Assembly (NCBI GenBank): GCA_021796215.1
Contig: JAJYOK010000001.1
Location: 124,001 to 188,000 of the forward strand
Direction: 5' to 3'
Length of the DNA stretch: 64,000 nt
From: Bacteroidota bacterium
Lineage (GTDB): Bacteria > Bacteroidota > Ignavibacteria > UBA10030 > UBA8401
Shown: positions 35,901 through 45,634 of the stretch, in pieces
Layout of the letters: every line of letters begins with the position of its first letter
Numbering within the stretch: position 1 is the stretch's first letter
Position numbers and translations under genes: made by a program
The notes under the pieces: model-generated
The model's input: only the letters and a program-made list of their open reading frames with translations
What the model was told of the DNA's origin: nothing
Database searches by the model: none

Positions 35901-35968
35901 GCGAAATCAAATCACATCCCGGCGAAGGGACAACGGTGAGGGTCATTATTCCTGTTAGAAAAATCTGA
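32966..35968 (+). CDS. Hybrid sensor histidine kinase with two-component propeller ectodomain
   Basis: A 1,000-residue membrane sensor. A signal peptide from the TTG start (ending TSTAQ) leads into a large periplasmic part built of Reg_prop repeats (for example [36 protein letters not shown]) forming two beta-propellers, then a Y_Y_Y domain (about 690-745), one transmembrane helix (about 755-775), a HisKA_3 domain with the phosphate-accepting His in [14 protein letters not shown] (about 810), and an HATPase with [11 protein letters not shown] and [11 protein letters not shown]. No receiver is attached. The likely partner is the NarL-type regulator at 36479, now separated by the GIY-YIG cassette. 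TTG is the only start available after the upstream stop. Confidence 0.9.
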   Translation: MTTPTIRFCAAAFLFCLAVSFQTSTAQETFPVRYVAKQWGMDDGLPQSSANAVIQSKDGYIWLATFGGLVRFDGRSFTVFDRSNSRGMHSDRILTISEDRDGALWCITEDGVLRYQHGVFTSFDVAGGRTAVTPFTVRQDSRGTIWIIADGKPYMFSNNRFVPIPILRDSSLARRALNNSGGVWLYDGRKILRTIDDSVVVVMDLTKILSYKIQAFVEYPEHSGTYWIATDGEGVVRLSSGAIRKYTQRDGLASLFARQLFVDHGNHLWAACFNGISRLEGDSFVPLRTVNEDLEKQFNVMTQDREGDYWVGTPARGLYRLRPAIISMIGHHEGLMEEKMLSLVARKNGTFLFGTNCGGVYEWKNGKATYSPLNKHMINLCVWSLFEDSKERVWVGSRVLYRFDDINRKGVLFDSSKGFTGLDIFAMMEDSRGRIWIGCFNGLYLYNGHQFRRYSTDDGMSDNDVRALFEDRSGILWIGTTRGLNKFKNGKITHVPLVSGPGNSVHALSDYIRAIYQDADGTLWFGSYGGGLIRLKDGKFSFITKKEGLYDNIVSDIVEDEQGNFWMGCNRGIFRASKTELNAVADGTLKTVSTYSYGEPDGMNSAETNGGFQPSTIQDHNGHIYFPTVSGVAVVSTRNVQQNDLPPPVKIEKLISENTSLPVSNAITLPYDSASLEIHYAALSYADPAKNHFKYMMEGLDQTWVAAGSRRTAFYWTIPPGTRTFRVIASNNDGVWNMTGASIRVTILPPFWMTWWFRTLVVLLFVSLGPYIYYVRVAALKKEALVKEQFAEQLINSQEQERRRIAMELHDGIGQQILVVKNRAEMALKTVADPAQTEEQLREIARSTLSAMNDVHTISHDLRPVHLEQFGLTDTLTNLCDQVQESSGIQWATHVDRIDGIIPREKEIHFYRIVQEGINNIMKHSSATQASIMIRRSDEEMTASLWDNGKGFDPLGASGTAGMGLEGIQERTKNLGGTCEIKSHPGEGTTVRVIIPVRKI

Positions 35969-36020
35969 AAAATTATTTATCAATCAAAAGTTGATCAATA
36001 TCCGAATAAATGCTGAAATG

Positions 36021-36060
36021 TCGCACTGAGTGAGTCGCACTGAGCGGAGTCGAAGTGCGA
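36021..36060 (+). repeat. Left palindrome of the GIY-YIG cassette
   Basis: TCGCACT (36035-36041), loop GAGCGGAGTCGA, AGTGCGA (36054-36060), perfect 7-bp stem. The word TCGCACTGAG also occurs 14 bases earlier at 36021-36030. The loop is the inverted equivalent of the right palindrome loop. Confidence 0.75.
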
Positions 36061-36079
36061 GAATTTCATTGCACGTGAT

Positions 36080-36412
36080 ATGACAAAAAGGTTTTGGGTT
36101 TATATTCTCGAATGTTCTGACCGTAGCTATTACACCGGTATGACATCGAATGTTGAAAAACGGCTGACTGAACATCAATATCATCGTTACGATGGGTATA
36201 CTTCACGCCGGTTGCCGGTGAAACTTGTATTTGCTGAAGAGTTTCAGGATGTTCAATTGGCTCAGCAATTTGAGAGGCAGATTAAAGGATGGACACGCAG
36301 AAAAAAAGAAGCGTTGATCCAAGGAAATTTTGAAGTGCTGCACGATCTTGCGCGGTGCACTAACAGCACAAGTCATATACTTCGCGGTATGGAAGAACCA
36401 AAGCGCAACTAA
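36080..36412 (+). CDS. Small GIY-YIG nuclease-domain protein (UPF0213-like)
   Basis: A 110-residue protein formed almost wholly by a GIY-YIG fold. The first strand WVYILECSDRSYYTGMT carries the degenerate GIY (VYI) and YIG (YTG) motifs. The catalytic arginine is in VEKRLTEH, and the conserved glutamate and lysine are in QQFERQIKGWTRRKKEALI. This close match to the small Bacteroidota GIY-YIG family annotated as excinuclease-C-like implies single-domain DNA cleavage, but no target or biological role is established to my knowledge. The C-terminal 25 residues are not conserved-looking. Flanking palindromes are described separately. Confidence 0.88.
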   Translation: MTKRFWVYILECSDRSYYTGMTSNVEKRLTEHQYHRYDGYTSRRLPVKLVFAEEFQDVQLAQQFERQIKGWTRRKKEALIQGNFEVLHDLARCTNSTSHILRGMEEPKRN

Positions 36413-36416
36413 AACT

Positions 36417-36452
36417 CTGAGTGAGTTGTGGTTCGGCTCCGCTCACCACGAC
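36417..36452 (+). repeat. Right palindrome of the GIY-YIG cassette
   Basis: GTTGTGGT (36425-36432), loop TCGGCTCCGCTC, ACCACGAC (36445-36452), 8-bp stem with one G-U pair. Its loop matches the reverse complement of the left loop (TCGACTCCGCTC) at 11 of 12 bases while the stem sequence is unrelated. Confidence 0.7.
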
Positions 36453-36478
36453 TTATTCATCAACAGTCGCACTGAACC

Positions 36479-37129
36479 ATGGGTAAACATCAAACCATAC
36501 TGATCGCGGACGATCACGCGCTTGTGCGCAGAGGACTCCGGCAGGTTTTGGAAACACAGCCTTCCATCCGGGTGATCGAAGCGGAGAACGGAGAAGAAGC
36601 ATTGCACATAATCCGCAAAGAAAAGCCGCAGATTGCTGTGCTTGATATCGAGATGCCGAAGATGACCGGTTTCGACGTTGTCTTTCGCGTTCAGAACGAG
36701 AGATTGCCGGTCACGCTTGTCTTTCTTACCATGTTCAAAGAGGAATATGTGTTTAACAAGGCGATGGATGCGGGAGTGAAAGGCTACGTTTTGAAGGAGA
36801 ACACTATTGCTGAAATTCTTCAGTGCCTTCGCGCCGTGACCGATGGGAAATATTATCTCAGCCCGTCTATCTCAGATTTTCTGGTGAGAAGGAACGCCAG
36901 ACTTGTTACGCCCGCAAGCGACCCGACGGGAATCAATCTCCTGACGACCGCCGAGAGGAATCTGCTGAAGCTTCTTGCAGGAATGAAAACCAATCAACAA
37001 ATCGCCGATGTACTGCACATCAGCATTAAAACAGTTCACAACCACCGCAACAATATCTGCGATAAGCTCGGACTTCAGGGAGCGCATGCTCTGTTGAAGT
37101 TTGCTGTTGAACACGCCTCGCAGTTGTAA
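36479..37129 (+). CDS. NarL/FixJ-family response regulator
   Basis: A 216-residue two-component regulator. The receiver domain has the acidic pair ADDHALVRRG, the phosphate-accepting Asp in AVLDIEMPKMTG (about residue 59), and the conserved Lys in GYVLKEN. The C-terminal LuxR helix-turn-helix is LTTAERNLLKLLAGMKTNQQ with IKTVHNHRNNICDKLGL as recognition helix. It most likely serves the HisKA_3 kinase at 32966, which is the usual partner type. The start ATG sits directly after the TCGCACTGA copy at the right end of the GIY-YIG cassette, so its leader may have been replaced. Confidence 0.94.
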   Translation: MGKHQTILIADDHALVRRGLRQVLETQPSIRVIEAENGEEALHIIRKEKPQIAVLDIEMPKMTGFDVVFRVQNERLPVTLVFLTMFKEEYVFNKAMDAGVKGYVLKENTIAEILQCLRAVTDGKYYLSPSISDFLVRRNARLVTPASDPTGINLLTTAERNLLKLLAGMKTNQQIADVLHISIKTVHNHRNNICDKLGLQGAHALLKFAVEHASQL

Positions 37130-37169
37130 CCCGTCCTTTCGTTTTTCAAATCTATTTTAAAAAAAATTG

Positions 37170-37198
37170 GTAGCCGCAGACTTTACGTCTGAGGCTAC
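37170..37198 (+). repeat. Intergenic palindrome
   Basis: GTAGCC-G-CAGAC, loop TTTAC, GTCTG-A-GGCTAC: 11 pairs around one G/A mismatch. No T tract follows. It is one of two palindromes in the 218-base gap between the two regulator genes. Confidence 0.6.
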
Positions 37199-37226
37199 AG
37201 TTATCGCTATAATTGTTGAAAATTTT

Positions 37227-37246
37227 TATAGGCACTTCTGCCTATA
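37227..37246 (+). repeat. Intergenic palindrome
   Basis: TATAGGCA, loop CTTC, TGCCTATA: perfect 8-bp stem, 28 bases after the previous palindrome. Confidence 0.6.
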
Positions 37247-37347
37247 CGAATGAGTACTTCTCTCTATTGAATTCACCTGTGGTTGCAGCGTATGTTACAC
37301 CACGTCTGGAAAGAAAATAATTTCTTTCCCGCAACACGAAGCTCCCA

Positions 37348-37722
37348 ATGAAGATCATGATTGTTGATGACCATGCTGATATGCGGCGGCTCTTGCGAAG
37401 AATTGTTTCCGGAACGCCGGAAGGAACGAATGAAATAATTGAATGCTTTGACGGCGATGAAGCGGTGGAGCAGTTCTCGTTTCATAATCCCGACGTGGTG
37501 CTGATGGATATTCAATTAAAAACGATGAATGGATTCGATGCCGCTGAGAAGATCTTGCACGATGAACCCAATGCAAAAATTTTTTTCGTGACAAGCTACG
37601 ATACGCCGGAATTCCGGGCAAGAGCGGCGGTAGTGAAAGCAAAAGGATTTATTTCGAAGAAAAATTTATCAGAACTTAATCACATTATACAAACAACATT
37701 ACCCAAAGGAGGTACACTATGA
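37348..37722 (+). CDS. Single-domain response regulator (receiver only)
   Basis: A 124-residue CheY-like receiver with no output domain. MIVDDHADMRR supplies the acidic pocket, VVLMDIQLKTMNG the phosphate-accepting Asp (about residue 52), VTSYD the conserved Thr region, and KGFISKKN the Lys. Its last codons overlap the start of the giant T9SS protein by 4 nt (ATGA), and the Shine-Dalgarno of that gene (GGAGGT) lies within its last codons. It must act by protein contact or as a phosphate sink. The kinase that feeds it is unknown; the HisKA_3 kinase at 32966 is a candidate. Confidence 0.9.
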   Translation: MKIMIVDDHADMRRLLRRIVSGTPEGTNEIIECFDGDEAVEQFSFHNPDVVLMDIQLKTMNGFDAAEKILHDEPNAKIFFVTSYDTPEFRARAAVVKAKGFISKKNLSELNHIIQTTLPKGGTL

Positions 37723-40700
37723 TACGATTGTTGGTACGAAGCGGCATAGCCCTTGCACTGCTCGTTTTGGTAAGTGCAGTTTCGTGGGCAACGGCGCCAA
37801 CTGTCTTGTCTACATCGCCGACGCATAATGCTAACAACATTTCTGCAACAGCGAACATTACAATCAATTTCGACCAGTCGATGAGTAATTCGTCGATAAC
37901 GACAAGTACGGTCAGAGTGTTCGGATCGCTCAGAGGGCTGTACACCGGTAGTTTTTCGTACGGTAGCAACTCGGCGACGTTCAATCCTGACTCGTCATTT
38001 AAACCGGAAGAGTTAATTTTTGTAACAGTTACAACCGGAGTACAGAATGCAAGCAGTGAAGCGTTGGCAAACCCGTACGTCTTCAGTTTTACTACAAGTG
38101 CGCCTGCAGGGTATGGAAAATTTAAAGGCGCTGTGAATTATACGGCGTACAGTGGAGATCTCGGCAATATAAAGTCAATAGCGGCGGATATTGACAACGA
38201 TGGCGATCTCGATATTATTACCGTGCTTGCTCTTCAAAACCAAGTTTCTGTATTTAAAAATAATGGTGACGGAACATTTGCCTCACCGGTCAATTATACA
38301 GATTCAAATACACCGCTTGATGTTGTTGCGGCTGATGTTGATAACGACGGCGATCTTGACCTGTTAATAGCGAACAATGGAGCGCAGAGCCTTACAGCTT
38401 ACATAAATGATGGTACGGGGGCATTCAGTACGAGCCATGATTACGGTTTCTCACCGGTCCAATCGACCTCCAATTCACTTGTCGCGGCGGATATGAATGG
38501 TGATGGGTACATTGATGTTGTGGAAACCGACAGCTATTACGACTCCCTCCATGTCATGATCAACAATGGAAGCGGTGCATTTACCAATGCGTACACAAGT
38601 GCGACGCCGGCTATTCTCCATTCAGTCACCGCTGTCGACATTGACAATGACGGCGACATGGATATCGTTGCGGTTGATCCCACCGATAAAGACATACGCG
38701 TCTACACGAATGACGGAACCGGTAAATTGACAATCGGTACGACTGGCGGCGGTCTTTATACTCCCAGCGCTATGGCGATGTATGATTTCAATAACGACGG
38801 TCTTATGGATGCTGTCACGGCAGACGGGAGTGATAACAATATTAATGTTTTAATATCAAACAACCCGGTTCTCTTTTTTAACGGTAGCTCGTATAGTGCC
38901 GGAAGTTATCCGGCAAGTATTACGACGGCAGATGTCGACGCCGATAATGACGCTGATATTCTGGTAGGTAATGAAGACGATAGTACGTTCTCCCTGCTTT
39001 TAAATAACGGTTCTTTTGGTACTGCAACGAACTATCCTCTGCCAACCTCCCCGCAGGGAATTCTCTCCGCCGATGTGAACGGAGATGGTCGTATGGATGT
39101 CATCGCAAGTGGTAACGGAACAGTCTCCGTCATGTTGAATTACAACGGAGGGCACGTCAGTTCCGTATCTCCCGTAGATAACGCGATCAACGTTGATTCA
39201 ACAACCAATATCAATATCGTCTTCGATATAAATATTGATCAATCCACTTTAACATCGAGCAATGTTAGGGTAAACGGATCGGTTAGCGGGTCTATCGCCG
39301 GAAGTTTTTCATATAACTCAAGTACGTACACGGCAACTTTCAACCCCACGAATAATTTCAAGCCCGGAGAAAAAGTGACGGTCACCGTTACGACCGGCGT
39401 GAAGGATGTCAACGGCATTGTAGCGCTGCAAAGTTCATACGCTTCGATGTTTACCGTGGGAGCGGGGGGAGGTAATGCATTTGGACCTCCAACCAATTAT
39501 GCGGCAGGCACCCAGCCGCAGTCGGTTATTGCCGTCGATGTCAATGGAGACGGATATCCCGATCTTGTAACCGCAGATTACGCCGCGGATAGTATTTCAG
39601 TACTGTTGAATAACGGCAACGGTACGTACGCATCTGCAGTCCATTACTATGCTGGAAACGGACCGTCCTCAGTTGCTGCCGGCGATATTGACAACGACGG
39701 CGACATTGATCTTGTTGTAGCAACAACAAACGACAATGTCTTGTCGGTCTTTAAGAATAATGGCAGCGGGACATTTGCATCGCGAACGACAGTAAGTACC
39801 TCGACAGGTCCGAACTACGTAACATTGGCAGATATCAACAACGATGGATACCTTGATGCCGTTTATACGACCGGAAGCCAGGCGCATTCTCAAACGAATG
39901 ACGGTTCCGGCAATTTTGGGTCAGAATATAACTACACAACCGGGAATGCCGGTGTTGCCGTCGTTGATGTTAATAATGATGGCTATTCAGACGTAGTGTC
40001 GTTATATGATAATGGTGGCATAAGTACAATTTACGTTGAGAAAAATAACGGCAGCGGTGCATACTCGCCGAGCTCGTATTCGGTCGGGACTTCCCCGAAA
40101 TCATTTGTCGCAGGTGATTTTAATAACGACGGATATGTGGACATTGTTACGGCCAATAACGGCGCGGGAACAATATCTTTCCTGTCGAATAATGGTAACG
40201 GCACATTTGCATCAAAGGTAGATTTCAGCATCGGTGTGTCGTCACATCCTGTCGGGATTGCGGCTCTCGATGTTGACGGAGACGGCGATCTTGATATTGC
40301 GGTGACCGATTCGTCCACGGATTATGTTTACATCTTTACAAATAACGGCAGCGGAACATTTACTCTTTCGGCTCACTATTCAACCGGCGACGGTCCGTAC
40401 GCACTTGCCTCGGCGGATGTTGACGGCGATGGAGATCTCGATCTTATAACGGCAAATTACAACGGAAATAATATTTCCGTTTTGAAGAATTCTACTCAGG
40501 TTCAAATATCTTCACTCTCGCCCACAATCAATTCGTTGAACGTTACAAAATCATCGAACGTCACGGTAACTTTTAACCAAGCGATGAATTCCGGAACCTT
40601 GACAACAAGTACGATCGAAGTATACGGCTCGCTGCGAGGCAAGTACAGCGGAACGGTCAGCTATAACAGCGGTACGCATGCGGCAACATTCGATCCGACG

Positions 40701-43700
40701 AATGATTTTGGCCCCGGAGAAAATATCACAGTCCTTGTGAAGACCGGCGTTCAAAACGGTGACGGAGTCAGTTTGTCTACACCATACAGATGGTCATTTA
40801 CTGTTGCGGCATCCGCTCAGGGTTCGTTTGGAGCAAGACAGGACTATGCAATTAAGGGCACTCCAACTTACGCCGTTACGGCTGATATGAATGGCGACGG
40901 CCTTCCTGATGTTGTCACGGCAAATCAGAGTAACAATAATGTATCGGTGTTATTGAATGACGGTTCGGGAGGTCTCGGCACCGCTGATACTACATATGTC
41001 GGCGCAACTTCTCCGACCGCACTTGCAGTTGCAGACCTCAACGGAGACGGGTATATGGATGTCGTTACAACGAATAAGTACGGCTCAAATTCAATTTCTG
41101 TGCTCATGAATAACGGATCGGGAGGATTAAACACACCCGTCACATACCCTGTTGTGGACAATAATTTACCCGGTATCGCTATCGGAGATATCAATGGAGA
41201 CGGTTATAACGATATAATCGTCGTAAATTACACCAACAATCAGGATGCCATTTTCCTGAATAACGGCGACGGGACATTTACTGCACAAACGCCGGTGACT
41301 ACCGGTACTGGTCCATGGGGCGTCACGCTGAGCGATGTGGACGGTGACGGCGATCTGGATATTATTTCGGCAGACGATGACGGCCAGTCCATTTCCGTTT
41401 TAAAGAACAATGGCGACGGAACCTTTGCTGCGAAGACTACCTATTCAATAGGTAGTGTCTATCCCAATACCGTTGTGGCAGGAGATGTGGACGGCGATGG
41501 CGACAATGATCTGGTAACGTCAAATGCTAATAATGGAAATGTAACCGTTTTGCTGAACGATGGAAGCGGAACGTTTTCAGTGAGCAGTAACTATTCTACA
41601 AATAATCCCTCTAGCGCGATACTCATGGATGCAGATGGTGACGGAAACCTGGATATTGTAACTTCAGAAACATCATTAAATAAAGTGGCAGTTCTGAAGA
41701 ACAACGGGAACGGTACATTTCAATCCGCAACGTACTACAGTGTGGGATCATATCCACAATCGGTTTCCGGATGCGATATTGACGGGGACGGAGACCTTGA
41801 TATTGTTGCAGCTAACAATGGAGACACCACTATATCGGTCTTGAAGAATGTCGAATTGGTCAATGTAAGCTCGGTCTCTCCGTCCGCGAACGCACTAAAC
41901 ATAGCCGCATCGTCAAACATTACGGCAACGTTCAGTACCTCCATGAACTCGGCAACGTTGGTTGACTCCACAGTGATCGTGAAGGGTTCACTTTCCGGCA
42001 AGATCAGCGGCGCTATCTCGTACGACGGTCCTTCGAAAACGATGACCTTTAATCCCACGAGTGATTTTCTTCCGGGTGAGGAGGTTTCGATCACATTAAC
42101 ATCGGATATCAAGGATACCAGCGGAGTAGGTTTGCTTCAATCATTAACCTATTCGTTCATGGTCCATGCATCCGGCTCGGGAAATTTTGCCTATCAGGAT
42201 ACAATGGTTGATAATGGGTACACCCGGACACTCACGCCAGGTGACATTGACGGGGATGGAAAGGTTGATCTTATTGGAGCAGATGATTACATCAACCGCA
42301 TGAAATTCTTCAGAAACAATTCGGGCACGTTCGATTCACTTTATACAATAACGGGCCTGGCAGGTCCTGATATTTTGAAGGCGGCAGATCTGGATAACGA
42401 CGGAGATCTCGATTTCATTGCGGCGTCTACTTCAGCAAATACGATGACTCCGATCATCAACAACGGAGACGGCACATTCACTGCAAAAAGTCCGGTGACC
42501 ATAGGCTATAATAATGTAAATGTCGTTCTGAAGGACATAGATAACGATGGAAAGCCGGATGTAGTGGTAAATGGCGGCGGCAGCCAGCAGGTTTATATCT
42601 ATTATGATGATGCCGGGAATTATTCCTACTCAGGTTATTCATATTTTACCGATGCATATGGTATCAAGGATTTTGCTGCGGCAGATGTGGATAATGATGG
42701 CTATAACGATATTATTACTGCCCATAATGAAGGTAGTGGTGCAGATTATGTTGACATTATCCGTAACGTAGGCGACAGAACGTTTGCCTCACCGGTTAAA
42801 TATTCTATCGGCAATGATATTTCTACTTTGGCAGCAGCCGACGTGAATGGCGATGGATACATTGATGTGATTGTGGGTAACAGTGACTCGTTGACCTTTT
42901 CCGTCATGTTGAATAACGGAGATGGCACATTCGGCACACCCGTTGACTATGAAGTAGGATATAGTGTGGGGCAAATTGTCCCCGGAGACATTAATGGCGA
43001 TGGCAAAATAGACCTCGTTATACATGCATACGATAACGACGCAGGTGTGGACAAAGTCCTTATCGCCTATAATGACGGGAATGGTAAATTCTATAATCAG
43101 CAAGATGTCGATATCAAAGTATATGCTTACAATTATTATAGTTTTAATAATATCGCCCTCATGGATTTTGACAATGACGGCGCGCTCGACTTTGTTGTTC
43201 AGATGACCGATGGTACGAACCAGTTATTTGGGTTCTACAAAAACAGCACCGTGACCGCGACAGTGCCGACAACGGCGGCAAGCAGCATCAGTACGAGCGA
43301 CGATTACGGGACACAGCTCAAAATCCACTGGACGAACGGTGACGGTTCCCGTCGGCTGGTATTAGTGAAACAAGGAAGTGCAGTGGACGCCAAACCTACG
43401 AACAACGGCAACTATTCACCCAATCCGCAATTCGGATCAGGTTCACAAATAGGGTCCGGAAATTATGCTGTGTATGGAGGTGCCGGTCCGTTCGTAACAG
43501 TATCCGGATTATCGGTCAATACGAAGTATTATGTATCTGTCTTTGAAATGAACGGCACTCCGGGAGGAGAAGTATTTGACACAACCTCGGCACCGACATC
43601 ATTCTTCACGACAAATTCGCACGAGGGCTACGCGTTCGATACAACAGCCGGGTATGCAATGGAGTTTGACAGTTCAAGCAGTCCGTCAGTGGATCTGCCT

Positions 43701-45464
43701 GTCAGCAGTGTACCGAACGACATGACGGTTCAATTGTGGGTGCAGACAACCGATAGTTCAAGGAGTGCGGTCTTCTTTGCAAGGGGGCAAGGTGGCCTCG
43801 GACCTTTTGTTAAAGGAGGCGGGCCGCTTCATCCGGTGATGAAGAAATCGGGAGGAAACAAAAAACCTGCAACTATTCATGCGGCGAAGAAAAAATCGCA
43901 GCAGAGTAAAATATATCCTCACAAATCGTCGAGTAAGCCCGGTATTAATACGATCGCCTCGAACGACTTCAATTATCCGATTCAAACCGGGATTGACAAC
44001 GGCCATATTTATCTCAGTGTCTATGATGATGCTAATAGTGGCAATTTTGTTACGATAACCGACACGGCAACGGTACACGATAATCAATGGTACAACGTGG
44101 CGTTTACGATGGCCTATAACAGTATCGATCAATCGTCTGAGATACATTTGTATGTCAACGGGGTTGAGAGTGCGGATTCAGCAAACATAGGCTATTTTAC
44201 TGATTATGGTTCTGAATTTTTGCTCGGCTATGACGGCGTAACCTATTTTGACGGTAAGATTGACGAAGTACAGATCAGAAATACCGTTCATTCCCTCAGT
44301 GATATCCGCCAGCAGATCCATCGGACGATCAGCGGTTTCCCCACGGATATTGCCGGGTACTGGCAGTTCAACGAAGGAACCGGTACATCTTCAACTGATC
44401 TGATGGGCGGCAATACTGCAACCTTGAATTCTGTCCTCTGGGACAGCTCAACCGTTCCGATCGGGTATGGAACCTCGTCAACCACAACTTCATTCCAAAC
44501 GGGCACTGCGGCTGTCGGCAACGCATCGTTAACTATGACAGATGGGTTCGATAATCCGGTTGACGTGGTCTGCACTCAGGTTGAAGCGCCGCCGAATCAA
44601 TATCCCGTCGGGTATTCCGCTTTCGTCGGCGATAAGTACTTTGTCATTGATATCTACGGCGATCCGGGAGCGTTTACGGCGAGCCTTACGCTCAATTTCG
44701 GGGCGAACACGCTCGATCCCAATGTTGATACGCATCCGGAAGCGCTGTTACTCTACAAGAGGGAATCGTCATCAACCGGAGGGTGGACAACATTCGGCGG
44801 TGCATCATCGGCGAATTCTGCAACGGGAGACGTAACCTGGACGGGTATTACATCATTCAGCGAGTGGGGAGTTGGCCAGAACAACCAAGCTCTGCCGGTG
44901 GAGATGGCGTCGTTTAATGCGACAGCGATTCATGGGACCGTCAATCTGCAATGGAGTACTGCTACCGAACTGAATCTTGCCAGATTTGAGGTCGAGCGTT
45001 ACATGGTAGGAGCGCAGGGATCGAAGAAGGTATGGACAACCATCGGTACCATCAACGGTCACGGAACAACGAACAAGCCGCAAACGTATTCATTCATGGA
45101 CAAAGCGGCAAAAGGAACGGTTCAGTACCGGCTTAAAAAAGTCAATACTGATGGTACATTCCAGTATACGCAGACAATAGAAGTGAAAGTCGTCGTGCCT
45201 CTGGTGTATTCGCTCAGCCAGAATTATCCGAACCCGTTCAATCCGACGACCACGATTCTGTATGATCTGCCGGAGCAGTCTCACGTGTCGCTGGATGTAT
45301 ATGACATTCTCGGCAGAAAAGTGAAGACGCTGGTGAACGAAGTAAAGCCGGCAGGAGAATACAGTGTCATGTTTGATGGAAGCAGTATAGCGAGCGGGGT
45401 GTATTTCTACAGGATTCAAGCTAATAATTACACCTCGGTCAAAAAACTTTTATTAGAGAAGTAA
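37719..45464 (+). CDS. Giant secreted FG-GAP / Ig-like / LamG protein with T9SS type A sorting domain
   Basis: 2,581 residues. A signal peptide (1-25) is followed by four copies of one module: an SbsA-type Ig-like domain (starting near residues 27, 477, 928 and 1378, each with an FNPT-x-x-F-x-P-G/E-E motif) plus about 340 residues of FG-GAP/VCBS repeats rich in Ca-binding DxDxDGxxD (for example [20 protein letters not shown]). Then come a fibronectin-like segment (about 1846-1950), a LamG/concanavalin-like domain (about 1975-2215) interrupted by a Lys-rich insert, a segment near 2250-2380, an FxVExxxxG region ([11 protein letters not shown]), and the sorting domain with [22 protein letters not shown] and GVYFYRIQ. 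It should cross the outer membrane by T9SS and stay on the cell surface, probably in adhesion or carbohydrate binding; ligand unknown. Confidence 0.93.
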   Translation: MIRLLVRSGIALALLVLVSAVSWATAPTVLSTSPTHNANNISATANITINFDQSMSNSSITTSTVRVFGSLRGLYTGSFSYGSNSATFNPDSSFKPEELIFVTVTTGVQNASSEALANPYVFSFTTSAPAGYGKFKGAVNYTAYSGDLGNIKSIAADIDNDGDLDIITVLALQNQVSVFKNNGDGTFASPVNYTDSNTPLDVVAADVDNDGDLDLLIANNGAQSLTAYINDGTGAFSTSHDYGFSPVQSTSNSLVAADMNGDGYIDVVETDSYYDSLHVMINNGSGAFTNAYTSATPAILHSVTAVDIDNDGDMDIVAVDPTDKDIRVYTNDGTGKLTIGTTGGGLYTPSAMAMYDFNNDGLMDAVTADGSDNNINVLISNNPVLFFNGSSYSAGSYPASITTADVDADNDADILVGNEDDSTFSLLLNNGSFGTATNYPLPTSPQGILSADVNGDGRMDVIASGNGTVSVMLNYNGGHVSSVSPVDNAINVDSTTNINIVFDINIDQSTLTSSNVRVNGSVSGSIAGSFSYNSSTYTATFNPTNNFKPGEKVTVTVTTGVKDVNGIVALQSSYASMFTVGAGGGNAFGPPTNYAAGTQPQSVIAVDVNGDGYPDLVTADYAADSISVLLNNGNGTYASAVHYYAGNGPSSVAAGDIDNDGDIDLVVATTNDNVLSVFKNNGSGTFASRTTVSTSTGPNYVTLADINNDGYLDAVYTTGSQAHSQTNDGSGNFGSEYNYTTGNAGVAVVDVNNDGYSDVVSLYDNGGISTIYVEKNNGSGAYSPSSYSVGTSPKSFVAGDFNNDGYVDIVTANNGAGTISFLSNNGNGTFASKVDFSIGVSSHPVGIAALDVDGDGDLDIAVTDSSTDYVYIFTNNGSGTFTLSAHYSTGDGPYALASADVDGDGDLDLITANYNGNNISVLKNSTQVQISSLSPTINSLNVTKSSNVTVTFNQAMNSGTLTTSTIEVYGSLRGKYSGTVSYNSGTHAATFDPTNDFGPGENITVLVKTGVQNGDGVSLSTPYRWSFTVAASAQGSFGARQDYAIKGTPTYAVTADMNGDGLPDVVTANQSNNNVSVLLNDGSGGLGTADTTYVGATSPTALAVADLNGDGYMDVVTTNKYGSNSISVLMNNGSGGLNTPVTYPVVDNNLPGIAIGDINGDGYNDIIVVNYTNNQDAIFLNNGDGTFTAQTPVTTGTGPWGVTLSDVDGDGDLDIISADDDGQSISVLKNNGDGTFAAKTTYSIGSVYPNTVVAGDVDGDGDNDLVTSNANNGNVTVLLNDGSGTFSVSSNYSTNNPSSAILMDADGDGNLDIVTSETSLNKVAVLKNNGNGTFQSATYYSVGSYPQSVSGCDIDGDGDLDIVAANNGDTTISVLKNVELVNVSSVSPSANALNIAASSNITATFSTSMNSATLVDSTVIVKGSLSGKISGAISYDGPSKTMTFNPTSDFLPGEEVSITLTSDIKDTSGVGLLQSLTYSFMVHASGSGNFAYQDTMVDNGYTRTLTPGDIDGDGKVDLIGADDYINRMKFFRNNSGTFDSLYTITGLAGPDILKAADLDNDGDLDFIAASTSANTMTPIINNGDGTFTAKSPVTIGYNNVNVVLKDIDNDGKPDVVVNGGGSQQVYIYYDDAGNYSYSGYSYFTDAYGIKDFAAADVDNDGYNDIITAHNEGSGADYVDIIRNVGDRTFASPVKYSIGNDISTLAAADVNGDGYIDVIVGNSDSLTFSVMLNNGDGTFGTPVDYEVGYSVGQIVPGDINGDGKIDLVIHAYDNDAGVDKVLIAYNDGNGKFYNQQDVDIKVYAYNYYSFNNIALMDFDNDGALDFVVQMTDGTNQLFGFYKNSTVTATVPTTAASSISTSDDYGTQLKIHWTNGDGSRRLVLVKQGSAVDAKPTNNGNYSPNPQFGSGSQIGSGNYAVYGGAGPFVTVSGLSVNTKYYVSVFEMNGTPGGEVFDTTSAPTSFFTTNSHEGYAFDTTAGYAMEFDSSSSPSVDLPVSSVPNDMTVQLWVQTTDSSRSAVFFARGQGGLGPFVKGGGPLHPVMKKSGGNKKPATIHAAKKKSQQSKIYPHKSSSKPGINTIASNDFNYPIQTGIDNGHIYLSVYDDANSGNFVTITDTATVHDNQWYNVAFTMAYNSIDQSSEIHLYVNGVESADSANIGYFTDYGSEFLLGYDGVTYFDGKIDEVQIRNTVHSLSDIRQQIHRTISGFPTDIAGYWQFNEGTGTSSTDLMGGNTATLNSVLWDSSTVPIGYGTSSTTTSFQTGTAAVGNASLTMTDGFDNPVDVVCTQVEAPPNQYPVGYSAFVGDKYFVIDIYGDPGAFTASLTLNFGANTLDPNVDTHPEALLLYKRESSSTGGWTTFGGASSANSATGDVTWTGITSFSEWGVGQNNQALPVEMASFNATAIHGTVNLQWSTATELNLARFEVERYMVGAQGSKKVWTTIGTINGHGTTNKPQTYSFMDKAAKGTVQYRLKKVNTDGTFQYTQTIEVKVVVPLVYSLSQNYPNPFNPTTTILYDLPEQSHVSLDVYDILGRKVKTLVNEVKPAGEYSVMFDGSSIASGVYFYRIQANNYTSVKKLLLEK

Positions 45465-45477
45465 GATTGTTCCAATG

Positions 45478-45511
45478 CAGGGGTTCGGGAAACCGAACCC
45501 CTGTGTGTTTT
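45478..45511 (+). terminator. Terminator of the giant T9SS gene
   Basis: CAGGGGTTCGG (45478-45488), GAAA tetraloop, CCGAACCCCTG (45493-45503): perfect 11-bp stem, followed by TGTGTTTT. Very stable, T tract imperfect. Confidence 0.8.
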
Positions 45512-45566
45512 ATGTGTGGCAGAGGGGGGAGAAAAATCTTCATGGAGCGGCTCCTCGATTTCTTCG

Positions 45567-45595
45567 TTGTGATTCACACTAATTTTTGTTACAAT
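45567..45595 (+). promoter_or_regulatory. Promoter for the carboxyltransferase gene
   Basis: TTGTGA (45567-45572) and TACAAT (45590-45595) with a 17-base spacer, 40 bases before the ATG at 45635. Confidence 0.5.
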
Positions 45596-45634
45596 TGTGT
45601 GTCTGAAAATTCACTTTTCCAACTGGAGGAGTTT

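Larger units (their letters stand above)
36021..36475 (+). mobile_element. Putative GIY-YIG nuclease / palindrome cassette
   Basis: About 455 bases between the sensor kinase and its regulator. It holds one small nuclease gene between two inverted palindromes with matching 12-base loops. TCGCACTGA occurs at both ends (36021-36029 and 36467-36475), and CTGAGTGAGT occurs beside each palindrome (36027 and 36417). The layout suggests an inserted mobile or selfish unit; no transposase is present and mobility is not shown. Confidence 0.45.

Noticed and set aside
37719-45464. Repetitive DNA in the giant gene as CRISPR or satellite
   Set aside because: Repeats are in frame, encode FG-GAP loops, vary in sequence and have no constant spacers.
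45467-45634. Upstream extension of the carboxyltransferase ORF
   Set aside because: It crosses the terminator of the previous gene and the putative promoter; the ATG at 45635 has an excellent Shine-Dalgarno.
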